This document shows, piece after piece, positions 1 through 8,416 of a stretch of 64,000 nt of DNA. Source of the DNA: DATJGR01 sp963812255 (GTDB taxonomy: Bacteria > Pseudomonadota > Gammaproteobacteria > Pseudomonadales > Azotimanducaceae); the NCBI GenBank assembly GCA_963812255.1, contig CAWEUM010000005.1, forward strand, positions 1,674,001 through 1,738,000, read 5' to 3'. Position numbers and translations under genes: made by a program. Every line of letters begins with the position of its first letter. Position 1 is the first letter of the stretch. Below the pieces are notes generated by a model. It did no database searches. It was not told the DNA's origin and worked only from the letters and a program-made list of their open reading frames with translations.

Positions 1-2
1 CA

Positions 3-347
3 GAGAGTTTCTTCGACTATGAACAGCGGATCCTAACGATCTACCTGACGTTTCTGCACGCCAACCCGAACTATGTCCGATTGACCGAAGAAGTCCGCCT
101 GCACGACCCTGATCTGTATCAGGAAGGCACCCAAGCCAACATCGAGCACATTTGCGGCCGAATCCGGCGCGGCATGCAGCGCGGCGACCTCCGCGCAATG
201 AACAGCAAGACGGTCCGCGCCCAGGCACACTTCATGCTCGGCACGCTGACCTTTCTCGACCGATTTCTGGAAGACGAACACTACCCCGGCGACGCCTCGA
301 CGGTGACGTCGTTCATCAATTCTCTGCGCGGCGCGATGGCGCCATAG
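3..347 (+). CDS. TetR/AcrR-family regulator, C-terminal part (5' end outside window)
   Basis: The reading frame is open from the window edge to a TAG at 345-347, so only about 114 C-terminal residues are present. The helical segment with DPDLYQEG and the late motif FMLGTLTFLDRFLEDE resemble the ligand-binding and dimerisation half of TetR-family regulators. The DNA-binding N-terminus is not in the window. It lies about 30 bp upstream of a Baeyer-Villiger monooxygenase on the same strand, so it may be a local regulator of that gene (inference). The family assignment rests on the C-terminal fold only and is moderate. Confidence 0.6.
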   Translation, partial: ESFFDYEQRILTIYLTFLHANPNYVRLTEEVRLHDPDLYQEGTQANIEHICGRIRRGMQRGDLRAMNSKTVRAQAHFMLGTLTFLDRFLEDEHYPGDASTVTSFINSLRGAMAP

Positions 348-378
348 AACAACCCATTCAAACGAGGACTGACCCACC

Positions 379-2196
379 ATGAGCCAGACTGCAACCGAAC
401 TGTCTTCCGACGTGTCGTTTGACGCAGACGCATTGCGCGAACGGTATCGCATCGAACGCGAAAAGCGTCTGCGTGCCGACGGCAACGAGCAATACGTGGA
501 GATGACCGGCGAGTACGCCAGGTATCTCGAGGACCCGTACGTCACCGAGAAGATCGAACGCGATCCGGTTACTGACGAGGTAGATGTGGTTCTCATCGGC
601 GGCGGATTCGGCGGATTGCAGGCCGGCGCGAGGCTGCGCGATGCCGGTGTGAACGACATCCGCATCATCGAGAAAGGCGCCGACTTCGGCGGCACGTGGT
701 ACTGGAACCGCTATCCGGGCGCACAGTGCGATATCGAGTCGTACTGTTACCTGCCGCTGCTCGAGGAACTGAACTACGTGCCGCAGGAAAAATACGCCTA
801 CGCCCGCGAAATCCTCTTCCACAGCTCGAACATCGGCAAACACTTCAATCTGTACGACAGCGCGCTGTTTCAAACCGAAGTGACCGGCCTCGCGTGGGAC
901 GACGCAAGCGCCCGCTGGATCGTATCCACCAATCGCGGCGATGCGATCAAGGCGCGCTTCGTATCGATGGCGAACGGCCCGTTGCACCGGCCGAAACTGC
1001 CTGGCATTGAAGGTATCCGAAGCTTCAAAGGCCACACCTTCCATACCAGCCGCTGGGACTACGACTACACCGGCGGCGGACCCGATGGCGGCCTCGACAA
1101 ACTGCACGACAAACGCGTCGCGATCATCGGCACCGGAGCCACCGCCATCCAGTGCGTGCCGTTCCTCGGCGAGACCGCGAAGCAGTTGTACGTGGTGCAA
1201 CGTACGCCGTCGTCCGTCGACGTGCGCGGCAACTCTCCGACCGATCCGCAGTGGGCGAAAAGCCTTACACCTGGCTGGCAGAGAGAGCGCATGGAAAATT
1301 TCAACGCACTGGTATCCGGTGTGCCGCAGGAGCGGGATCTGGTGGCGGACGGTTGGACCGACCTGATCGGCAAGATCATTCACCAGTTCCGCAAAGCCAA
1401 CGGCGATTCCAACATGAGCCCGGAACAGCTGATGGAGATGGCGAACTTCGAAAAGATGGAAGAGATTCGCGCCCGAGTCGATTCGTTAGTAGACGATCCG
1501 GAGATCGCGGAAAAGCTGAAGCCGTACTATCAGATGTTCTGTAAACGCCCGACCTTCAACGACGACTTCCTGCCGACGTTCAACCGCCCCAACGTCCAGT
1601 TGGTGGATACCGACGGCAAAGGGGTCGAACGCATTACGGAGAAGGGTCTCATCGTGAATGGCGTCGAGTACGAAGTGGATTGCATCATCTTCAGTACCGG
1701 CTTCGAAGTCGGCACGAGTTATACGCGCCGTTCCGGCTACGACGTGATCGGCCGCGATGGAATCGCGCTCAGCGACCACTGGCGCGACGGTACGCGTACG
1801 TTGCACGGCATGGGCAGTCATGGCTTTCCGAACCTGTTCATCATGAATACGTCCCAGGGGGGGTTCACGGCCAACTTCCCGCATCTGCTCGATGAGAGCG
1901 CCGTGCATCAGGCGCACATCATCGCGACCGCGCTCGAGGCGGGTTACAAGACTGTGGAAGTTACGCCGGAAGCCGAAGCTGCTTGGGTGAACACTATTGT
2001 CGAGCTGGCATTGGGCGGTCCGCTCGGAGGACTCGGTGGAGCGAGTTGCACACCGGGTTACTACAACAACGAAGGCCAGCCAAATCCCTTGGCGAAACAG
2101 TCGTCTCCATACGGCGGCGGTTCGATCCGCTTCTTCAAACTGCTGAAAGAATGGCGCGAAGACGGCAAGTTCGAAGGGTTGCAGTTCAGCGCCTGA
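379..2196 (+). CDS. Flavin-containing Baeyer-Villiger monooxygenase (type I BVMO)
   Basis: A 605-residue class B flavoprotein monooxygenase, expected to use FAD, NADPH and O2 to insert oxygen next to a ketone carbonyl. The FAD Rossmann motif GGGFGG is at about residues 74-79. The motif GGTWYWNRYPG follows. The BVMO fingerprint FxGxxxHTxxWD is seen as FKGHTFHTSRWD near residues 216-227. The NADP Rossmann motif IGTGATA lies near 250. Length and order match cyclohexanone/phenylacetone monooxygenase relatives with an extended N-terminus. Start ATG 379 follows an AACGAGGA ribosome binding site. It sits just after a TetR fragment. The substrate cannot be read from sequence. It is one of three paralogous BVMOs in the window. 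Confidence 0.93.
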   Translation: MSQTATELSSDVSFDADALRERYRIEREKRLRADGNEQYVEMTGEYARYLEDPYVTEKIERDPVTDEVDVVLIGGGFGGLQAGARLRDAGVNDIRIIEKGADFGGTWYWNRYPGAQCDIESYCYLPLLEELNYVPQEKYAYAREILFHSSNIGKHFNLYDSALFQTEVTGLAWDDASARWIVSTNRGDAIKARFVSMANGPLHRPKLPGIEGIRSFKGHTFHTSRWDYDYTGGGPDGGLDKLHDKRVAIIGTGATAIQCVPFLGETAKQLYVVQRTPSSVDVRGNSPTDPQWAKSLTPGWQRERMENFNALVSGVPQERDLVADGWTDLIGKIIHQFRKANGDSNMSPEQLMEMANFEKMEEIRARVDSLVDDPEIAEKLKPYYQMFCKRPTFNDDFLPTFNRPNVQLVDTDGKGVERITEKGLIVNGVEYEVDCIIFSTGFEVGTSYTRRSGYDVIGRDGIALSDHWRDGTRTLHGMGSHGFPNLFIMNTSQGGFTANFPHLLDESAVHQAHIIATALEAGYKTVEVTPEAEAAWVNTIVELALGGPLGGLGGASCTPGYYNNEGQPNPLAKQSSPYGGGSIRFFKLLKEWREDGKFEGLQFSA

Positions 2197-2296
2197 CGAC
2201 CGTACCGGGCTGAGGAGGATGGTGATGCTGCATGTACCAGTCCGCTCCTCGCCCGGTCTTCCGCACGATGGCAGCGGGCTCCCGGCACCTTGGCGA

Positions 2297-3091
2297 CTAG
2301 CCTGAGAACATCTGCGTGCGCCCGCCATCTACCACCAGATCGTGGCCGTTGACGAAGCTGCCTTCGTCGCTCGCCAGATACAATGCCGCGGCAGCGATAT
2401 CCTGCGCCAGACCCGCCCTTGGTAACGGAGTGGCCCTGGCCAGATTCGCCTTGAGCTTCTCCAGCTTTCTCGCGTTGTCCTCATCGGACAAGGTGTTTGC
2501 TCGCGCCGAGCCGCCCCAGAATATCGGAGTTGCAATGGCCCCTGGCGAGATCGCGTTGACGCGGATGGCCGAAGGCCCAAGTTCGACGCTGGCAAGGCGC
2601 GTGTAGTGAGACACCGCAGCCTTCAAGACGGAGTACAGGATATTTCCCTGGTTGTAGCGGATCGCGGCGACGCTCGAACAATTGATGATCACCCCGCCAC
2701 CACGGCTCTTCATCGGCTCGATCGCGTGTTTGATGCCGAGGATTACGCTGGACAGCAAAAGGCGCACACCATAGTCGATTTGTTCTGAAGTGATGTCCTG
2801 CAGGGCGCCAACCGTGGGACCACCTGCGTTGTTGAACAGGATATCCAGGTCGCCGAACCGATCATTCGCCATGTCAATCGCCGCCCGAATATCTGATTCC
2901 TGCGTCACGTCGCCATGGCAATACAGGGCCCCTTTACCAAATTGTTGGGCCAGCGCTGCGCCCTTCTCTTGCGAACGCCCGGTCAGCACCACCGCGGCGC
3001 CTTCCTTTACAAAGAGCTCGGCGGTGGCCGCCCCGATCCCGCTGGTGCCGCCGGTGATCACAGCTACCTTTCCCGCCAGTCTGTTCGTCAT
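2297..3091 (-). CDS. SDR-family oxidoreductase
   Basis: A 264-residue classical short-chain dehydrogenase/reductase. The N-terminal NAD(P)-binding motif is TGGTSGIG, followed by NNAGGP, a conserved serine in NCSS and the catalytic pair YSVLK (YxxxK). PGAIATP follows the active site, and the C-terminal DGGRTQMF segment is typical of the family. It converges with the BVMO at 379-2196 and diverges from a glutathione transferase gene. The probable role is oxidation of an alcohol or reduction of a ketone in the same catabolic neighbourhood (inference). The substrate is unknown. Confidence 0.9.
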   Translation of the reverse strand: MTNRLAGKVAVITGGTSGIGAATAELFVKEGAAVVLTGRSQEKGAALAQQFGKGALYCHGDVTQESDIRAAIDMANDRFGDLDILFNNAGGPTVGALQDITSEQIDYGVRLLLSSVILGIKHAIEPMKSRGGGVIINCSSVAAIRYNQGNILYSVLKAAVSHYTRLASVELGPSAIRVNAISPGAIATPIFWGGSARANTLSDEDNARKLEKLKANLARATPLPRAGLAQDIAAAALYLASDEGSFVNGHDLVVDGGRTQMFSG

Positions 3092-3218
3092 GGTCTTCTC
3101 CTGTCCGCGATGTCGTATGGTCTACCCGCTTTTGTCTCACCCAAAGCGATGTTCGATGGGTGTTTGCGTGCCACAATAGTGCGTGATTCTGAACCACTCG
3201 GATTCAAAGGAACTCACT

Positions 3219-4064
3219 GTGACCGACCCCACTTCATACACACCGCCGACAGTTTGGAAATGGGACGCTGAAAGCGGTGGGCGCTTTGCCAACATCAATC
3301 GTCCGATCGCCGGGTCAACCCACGACAAGGACTTGCCCGTCGGGAAGCACCCGCTTCAGCTCTATTCGCTCGCGACACCCAACGGCGTAAAGGTGACCGT
3401 GCTGCTCGAAGAACTGCTTGCCATCGGCAAACGAGAGGCCGAGTACGACGCCTGGCTCATCAACATCGGTGAAGGCGATCAGTTCGGCAGCGGCTTCGTC
3501 GCAATCAATCCCAACTCCAAAATCCCCGCGTTGGCCGACCACAGCACATCGCCGCCAACCCGCGTCTTCGAGTCGGGCGCGATCCTGGTCTACCTGGCCG
3601 AAAAGTTCGGCGCCTTTCTACCCAAGGCGCCATCAGCCCGCGCGGAATGTCTATCGTGGCTGTTCTGGCAGATGGGCAGCGCGCCATACCTCGGCGGCGG
3701 CTTCGGCCATTTCTATGCCTACGCGCCCGAGAAGTTGGAATACCCGATCAATCGCTACACGATGGAAGTGAAGCGCCAACTCGATGTGCTCGATCGAAAC
3801 CTGGCGCAGCGACGCTTCCTGGGAGGTGACGAATACACGATCGCCGACATCGCGACCTATCCCTGGTACGGCGCTGCGGTGCTGCACAACATCTACGATG
3901 CCGATGTGTTCCTCGACGCGAAGTCCTACGGCAACGTCGTACGTTGGGCGACGGAGATTGAACAACGGCCCGCCGTGCAACGCGGTCGCCGCGTCAACAA
4001 GCCTTGGGGGCCCGAAGAGCTGCGCGTACCGGAGCGGCACGATTCGAGCGATCTTGGCGCATGA
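3219..4064 (+). CDS. Glutathione S-transferase, YghU-like
   Basis: About 281 residues with an extended N-terminus, an N-terminal thioredoxin fold (LYSLATPNGVKVTVLLEEL, then NPNSKIPAL, then ESGAILVYLAEKFG) and an all-helical C-terminal domain (YTIADIATYPW). These features match the YghU/Ure2p-like nu-class GSTs, which bind two glutathiones and show disulfide-bond reductase activity. I chose GTG 3219 over the more upstream GTG 3183 because an AAAGGA site lies 7 bases before it and YghU proteins start near this point. It is transcribed divergently from the SDR gene and is probably monocistronic. Confidence 0.88.
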   Translation: MTDPTSYTPPTVWKWDAESGGRFANINRPIAGSTHDKDLPVGKHPLQLYSLATPNGVKVTVLLEELLAIGKREAEYDAWLINIGEGDQFGSGFVAINPNSKIPALADHSTSPPTRVFESGAILVYLAEKFGAFLPKAPSARAECLSWLFWQMGSAPYLGGGFGHFYAYAPEKLEYPINRYTMEVKRQLDVLDRNLAQRRFLGGDEYTIADIATYPWYGAAVLHNIYDADVFLDAKSYGNVVRWATEIEQRPAVQRGRRVNKPWGPEELRVPERHDSSDLGA

Positions 4065-4424
4065 TCTGAGTCGGCTGTTCACTCCGCCCGGCGCGACTGT
4101 CCAACGGAAACTACGCGGCAATTGCCGCCGCCCGCGATCCCCGGACCCCAGTCGGCCGGAGCTTCTGGCGCTGGTTTGTTAGCAACACGAACAGATTGAT
4201 GGCCAACACCGTGCGGTCAACGGCCTTCCAAAACCGGGTTTAGTGCAGCTAAACTCGCCATCGGCCGCTGCGTCCGTTTAGACCGCCATCCGCGAGGAGG
4301 TGGATCGGCGCAACGGTGATGGCTCTACTTCAATAACGGACTTGATCCACGCTCTGCGGACAGGTACCGGATCGGCATCCCCTGCGGGTCGGCTCCTGTG
4401 CGCGCGTGATCGGAGGCTACTCCT
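4065..4424. other. Intergenic region upstream of panB, no gene seen
   Basis: This is 360 bases with no convincing coding frame. The only clear signal is a GGAGG ribosome binding site about 8 bases before the panB ATG. No terminator, riboswitch or repeat could be supported here. Confidence 0.5.
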
Positions 4425-5213
4425 ATGAACGTGCTCGACTTCGCGACGCGCAAACACGCCCATACGCGGCTCTCGATGGTGACCTGCTACGACCATTGGT
4501 CCGCGCGCATTCTGGACGCAACCCCGATCGACTGTCTGCTCGTGGGCGACAGTGTCGCGATGGTGGTGCACGGCTTCGAGTCGACCGTGCACGCGGATGT
4601 GGAGATGATCGCGCTGCACACCCGCGCCGTCGCGCGCGGTGCACCGAAAAAATTCATCGTCGCCGATGTGCCGTTCCTCGCTGCGCGCAAAGGACTTGTG
4701 CCGGCGATGGACGCGGTGCAACGCCTCATGCAGGCCGGTGCCCATGCGGTGAAGATCGAAGGCGCCGCAGGGCAACTCGACGTGATGGCGCACATCGCCG
4801 AGTCGGGCGTGCCGGTGATGGGTCATCTCGGATTGACGCCTCAATCGGTGCACGGTTTCGGCGGTCATCGCGTGCAGGGGCGCGATCCTGTCGCGGCGTC
4901 ACGGATCATCGACGACGCCCGACGCCTCGCCGAAGCGGGTTGCTTTGCATTGGTGCTCGAGTGCGTGCCGGCACCGCTGGCGCGCGAAATCACGCAACGC
5001 ATCGACATACCGACCATCGGCATCGGCGCCGGCGACGGTACCGACGGCCAGGTTCTGGTGTTGCATGACCTGTTGGGATTGCAGGTCGGCTTCAAACCCA
5101 AGTTCGTGCGCCACTACTGCAAGGGGGCGGAGTTCGTCACCGACGCGGTGGCGCGCTTCCACGCGGATGTGGTCGACGGACGCTACCCACGCTGCAGCGA
5201 GGCCTATGCATGA
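4425..5213 (+). CDS. panB: 3-methyl-2-oxobutanoate hydroxymethyltransferase
   Basis: Transfers a hydroxymethyl group from 5,10-methylene-tetrahydrofolate to alpha-ketoisovalerate to give ketopantoate, the first step of pantothenate synthesis, in the cytoplasm. The 262-residue length is normal. Family motifs are visible: MVTCYDHWSARI near the start, VGDSVAMVVHG with the metal-binding aspartate, VKIEGA, GHLGLTPQ, and the C-terminal PTIGIGAG block followed by DLLG. The start has a GGAGG site. The stop region overlaps the panC start by 4 bases (ATGA), which indicates translational coupling in a panB-panC-coaX operon. Confidence 0.97.
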   Translation: MNVLDFATRKHAHTRLSMVTCYDHWSARILDATPIDCLLVGDSVAMVVHGFESTVHADVEMIALHTRAVARGAPKKFIVADVPFLAARKGLVPAMDAVQRLMQAGAHAVKIEGAAGQLDVMAHIAESGVPVMGHLGLTPQSVHGFGGHRVQGRDPVAASRIIDDARRLAEAGCFALVLECVPAPLAREITQRIDIPTIGIGAGDGTDGQVLVLHDLLGLQVGFKPKFVRHYCKGAEFVTDAVARFHADVVDGRYPRCSEAYA

Positions 5214-5980
5214 AGGTCATCGACGCGTTGGCGCAGTGGCGCGCGCTGCGGACATCGTTGACGGGGCGCATCGGGTTCGTCCCGACGATGGGGGCGCTGC
5301 ACGCCGGACATGCATCGCTGGTGCGAAGCGCGCGGCAGCAGAACGACATCGTGGTGGCAAGCATTTATGTGAACCCCACGCAGTTCGATCAATCGAGCGA
5401 TCTCGCCGCGTATCCGACGCCGCTGGGCGCGGACCTCGCGATGTTACGGCAACTCGGCGTCGACTACGTATTGACGCCGACCTACGACGAGATCTATGCA
5501 GACGGGTTTCGCTTTCGCATCGAGGAGACCGCGTTATCGCGAGAACTCTGCGGCGCGCACCGGGCCGGACATTTCACCGGCGTGATGACGGTGGTGATGA
5601 AGTTGCTCAATCTGGTGCGCGCCGACAAGGCGTACTTCGGCGAGAAAGACTATCAGCAGTACTTGCTGATTCGCGACATGGCCGCGGCGTTCTTCCTCGA
5701 CACCACGATCGTGCCGTGTCCGATCGTTCGCGAAGCCGACGGGTTGGCGCTGAGTTCGCGCAACGTGCGGCTCGATCCAGACGCGCGACGCGTTGCGCCA
5801 CAGCTTTATCGAATCCTCTCCAGCTCGCACTGTGACCAACACGCCGAAGCGCAACTGCGATCGGCCGGATTCGACGTGGACTATGTGGTCACAACGCGCG
5901 GCCGGCGCCTCGGTGCAGTGCGCGTCAGCACCACCGACGGTGCCGTACGGTTGATCGACAACGTGGCGGTCGCATCATGA
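5210..5980 (+). CDS. panC: Pantothenate synthetase (pantoate-beta-alanine ligase)
   Basis: Condenses pantoate and beta-alanine with ATP to form pantothenate. It belongs to the HIGH-motif nucleotidyltransferase fold, seen here as PTMGALHAGH near the N-terminus. VNPTQF, FTGVMTVVMKL, FGEKDYQQ and the ALSSRN motif are all present. At 256 residues it is somewhat shorter than the usual 280 or so, with the shortfall in the C-terminal subdomain. It overlaps panB upstream and coaX downstream by 4 bases each. A cognate aspartate decarboxylase (panD) is not in the window. Confidence 0.97.
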   Translation: MKVIDALAQWRALRTSLTGRIGFVPTMGALHAGHASLVRSARQQNDIVVASIYVNPTQFDQSSDLAAYPTPLGADLAMLRQLGVDYVLTPTYDEIYADGFRFRIEETALSRELCGAHRAGHFTGVMTVVMKLLNLVRADKAYFGEKDYQQYLLIRDMAAAFFLDTTIVPCPIVREADGLALSSRNVRLDPDARRVAPQLYRILSSSHCDQHAEAQLRSAGFDVDYVVTTRGRRLGAVRVSTTDGAVRLIDNVAVAS

Positions 5981-6759
5981 TGTTGTGTCTGGATGTCGGC
6001 AACACGCAACTCTACGGCGGGGTGTTCGACGGCGACGATCTGGTGATGCAGTTCCGGCGTTCGACGGCCGCGCGAGGATCCTCGGACGAACTCGGCCTGT
6101 TCCTGCGCAGCGTGCTGCGCGAGAACGATGTCGATCCGCGCGCGATCGACGAAATCGTCATGTGTTCGGTGGTCCCGGACTATGTCTACTCGCTGCGCGC
6201 GTGCTGCGAGAAGTACTTTCGCGTCGAGCCGTTGGTATTGCGGCCCGGCGTGCGCACCGGCCTGCACATTCGCTACAAGGAACCCAAGGAGGTCGGCGGA
6301 GATCGCATCGCGGACGCAGTGGGCGCTCTGCACCTGTTTCCCGGCCACAACCTCATCATCGCCGACTTCGGCACCGCGACCACGCTGGCGGCCGTTTCGC
6401 GCGACCGGGAATTTCTCGGCGGCGCGATTCTGCCCGGCGTACGACTGGCGATGGAGGCGCTCGAAGAGAAGACCGCCGCTCTACCCAACGTGGAAATCGT
6501 ACCGGTCGAGACCGCACTGGGCCGCTCTACGATCGAAAGCATTCAGAGCGGACTGTTCTTCAGCAACGTCGGCATGATCAAAGAATTGACGCAGCGTCTC
6601 GCTGCAGAAGCGTTCTCCGGCGAAGCGTCGCTCACCGTTGCGACGGGCGGCTTCTCCCAGGTTTTCGCACGCGCCGGTCTGTTCGATCATCTGGTACGCG
6701 AACTGATTCTCACGGGCCTGCGCGAAATTGCGAAGATGAATCGGGGGCGAGCGGCGTGA
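5977..6759 (+). CDS. coaX: Type III pantothenate kinase
   Basis: Phosphorylates pantothenate, the committed step to coenzyme A. At 260 residues it belongs to the ASKHA superfamily. The phosphate-1 loop DVGNTQLYGG is at the N-terminus, RIADAV follows GGDR, and ADFGTATT carries the second phosphate-binding element. GGAILPG is the usual third block. It is the last gene of the coupled panB-panC-coaX operon, so one transcript covers synthesis of pantothenate and its first activation. CoaX enzymes normally need a monovalent cation and resist CoA feedback (family knowledge). Confidence 0.96.
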   Translation: MMLCLDVGNTQLYGGVFDGDDLVMQFRRSTAARGSSDELGLFLRSVLRENDVDPRAIDEIVMCSVVPDYVYSLRACCEKYFRVEPLVLRPGVRTGLHIRYKEPKEVGGDRIADAVGALHLFPGHNLIIADFGTATTLAAVSRDREFLGGAILPGVRLAMEALEEKTAALPNVEIVPVETALGRSTIESIQSGLFFSNVGMIKELTQRLAAEAFSGEASLTVATGGFSQVFARAGLFDHLVRELILTGLREIAKMNRGRAA

Positions 6760-6771
6760 AGACCGGCTTGA

Positions 6772-7215
6772 TCACGTCACGTCGCGACGCAAGTGAACAT
6801 CGACACTGTCTTTATCATACACGCGAAATCCGTGGCGCAGATAGAAACTCGAGGCGCCGATCCACTCGGGTTGTGTCCGCGCTTCGAGAATCGCGAGCCC
6901 ATGCGTTTGCGCATACTGGACGCAATGACGAAGCAACGCCGATGCGACACCCCGGCGGCGTTGGTTCTTAGCCACCGAGACCCGCGCGAGCCGTCCACAC
7001 GGCGGGTCAATGAGCATGCCCGTCGTCCCCACGAGTCGCCCTGAGAACTCCGCCACGAAGAATGCGTGACCGCGTGCGGCATACGATGTTTCGATATCGA
7101 TCAGATCGGGATTTGCGCCGCGATCAATATGGCCGAAGTGTTCACCCAATCCGGCTTCGATGAGACTCCGCGCCGCGACCTGGTCACACCGGCGAAACGA
7201 TCGGATATGCAGCAT
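6772..7215 (-). CDS. GNAT-family N-acetyltransferase
   Basis: About 147 residues from the ATG at 7215 (MLHIRSF); a TTG at 7230 is a less likely alternative. The acetyl-CoA pyrophosphate-binding loop appears as NQRRRGVASALL, preceded by the beta-4 strand LARVSVAK, and a C-terminal FYLRHGFRV motif completes the fold. The acceptor substrate cannot be inferred. It lies 24 bases after a small membrane protein gene on the same strand, so the two may be co-transcribed. Confidence 0.85.
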   Translation of the reverse strand: MLHIRSFRRCDQVAARSLIEAGLGEHFGHIDRGANPDLIDIETSYAARGHAFFVAEFSGRLVGTTGMLIDPPCGRLARVSVAKNQRRRGVASALLRHCVQYAQTHGLAILEARTQPEWIGASSFYLRHGFRVYDKDSVDVHLRRDVT

Positions 7216-7239
7216 CGATGCCCCAACCAAGACCTCACC

Positions 7240-7497
7240 TCAATCGGATTCTCTCAGCGCTACGTCTGCAGTCCATCGGTACCAACCTCGCGCGTTCATC
7301 GCGAAGAAGACGGCATTCGCAACCATCATCGCGATGCTGCCTGTCAGTATGCCAACGATCACCCAGCACGTGTTGCCACACATCATCGCGGCAAAACCGG
7401 AGCGGGATTTGTTGCCGAGTTTGAGGATCGCGACAAACGTCAATGCCATTGCAATCCAATCGACGCCGAAGTACTTGAACGCGAGGGGGATATCCAT
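7240..7497 (-). CDS. Small multi-pass membrane protein
   Basis: An 85-residue protein. Hydrophobic segments are seen at about residues 13-25, 36-47 and 50-68, separated by short polar turns including KLGNKSRSG. The C-terminus is polar. The pattern WIAMALTFVAILKLGNKSR recalls small PnuC-like or YgjV-like inner-membrane proteins, but this is only resemblance. It is upstream of, and probably co-transcribed with, the acetyltransferase gene. Function is unknown. Confidence 0.65.
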   Translation of the reverse strand: MDIPLAFKYFGVDWIAMALTFVAILKLGNKSRSGFAAMMCGNTCWVIVGILTGSIAMMVANAVFFAMNARGWYRWTADVALRESD

Positions 7498-7707
7498 GCT
7501 ATTGCTCGTTGGGAGACTGCTCGTTGGCGTTACGAAAGCGTGATTCGCCGCGCCGTTTAGATTTTACAAACATTGCGCGTTCGACGAGTTGCACATTGCG
7601 ACCTTCGAAGTTGAACGCCGTTCAGCCGCGCCGCATATGCAAACGATTCAGCATCGCGCTGATGCATTCGCAATCGGTCGACCGACGCGCGCCTGTATGG
7701 TGCTCCC

Positions 7708-8367
7708 ATGGACATCGAAGAAGTTCGCTCTGCATACGACAGCGTGGCCAGCCAGTACCACACCCGGTTGCGTGAAGAGCTGCGGCACAAGCCTTTCGAT
7801 TGCGAATGGCTCGATTGGTTTGCGGCACAGCTCGATTCGGACGATCGCGCCGTCGAGGTGGGTTGCGGAGACGGCCACGTGGCGGCATATCTCGCAGGTC
7901 GGGGCGTTCGCGTCGAGGGTTTGGACGTGTCTAGCGATATGATCGCGGTCGCGCGCAACGCCTATCCCGGACTGCGTTTCAGCGTCGGTGACATGCGCGA
8001 ACTCCCTTTCGTCGGCGCCGGTGTCAGCGCAATCGTATCGTTCTATTCCATCGTCAACCTGGAAGAACGCGACTGCGCCGCTGCGTTCGACGAATTCCAC
8101 CGCGTGATTCGCCGCGGCGGTCTTGCGACGGTGGCCTTCCACTGCGGCGACGAGCGGCTGCGTGTCGAAAACTGGTGGGGAACCAGCGCGTGCCTGAACT
8201 TCGTCCTGCACCCCGTAGATCGCATCTGCGAGCAACTCTCCAATGTGGGATTCGAGATCATTCGTCGCGAACTGCGCGCGCCTTATGGCATCGACGTCGA
8301 AGCGCAGACCAACAGAGCCTATATCGCAGCCAGACCAATGGCGCATCACCGCACGCACCTTTGTTAG
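7708..8367 (+). CDS. Class I SAM-dependent methyltransferase
   Basis: A 219-residue protein with the Methyltransf_11/25 fold. SAM motif I is VEVGCGDGHVAAYLA, motif II contains VEGLDVSSDMIAVA, motif III is FSVGDMRELPF, and the post-core RVIRRGGLATVAF strand is present. The N-terminal YDSVASQYH helix is common in small-molecule methyltransferases. The acceptor is not identifiable. It converges with the large cyclase-homology/TPR gene, with about 50 bases between the two stop codons. Confidence 0.85.
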   Translation: MDIEEVRSAYDSVASQYHTRLREELRHKPFDCEWLDWFAAQLDSDDRAVEVGCGDGHVAAYLAGRGVRVEGLDVSSDMIAVARNAYPGLRFSVGDMRELPFVGAGVSAIVSFYSIVNLEERDCAAAFDEFHRVIRRGGLATVAFHCGDERLRVENWWGTSACLNFVLHPVDRICEQLSNVGFEIIRRELRAPYGIDVEAQTNRAYIAARPMAHHRTHLC

Positions 8368-8416
8368 CACCACACAAGCCGACGAAGTCTTCAGGAACAG
8401 GCTGTTCTGCAATTCG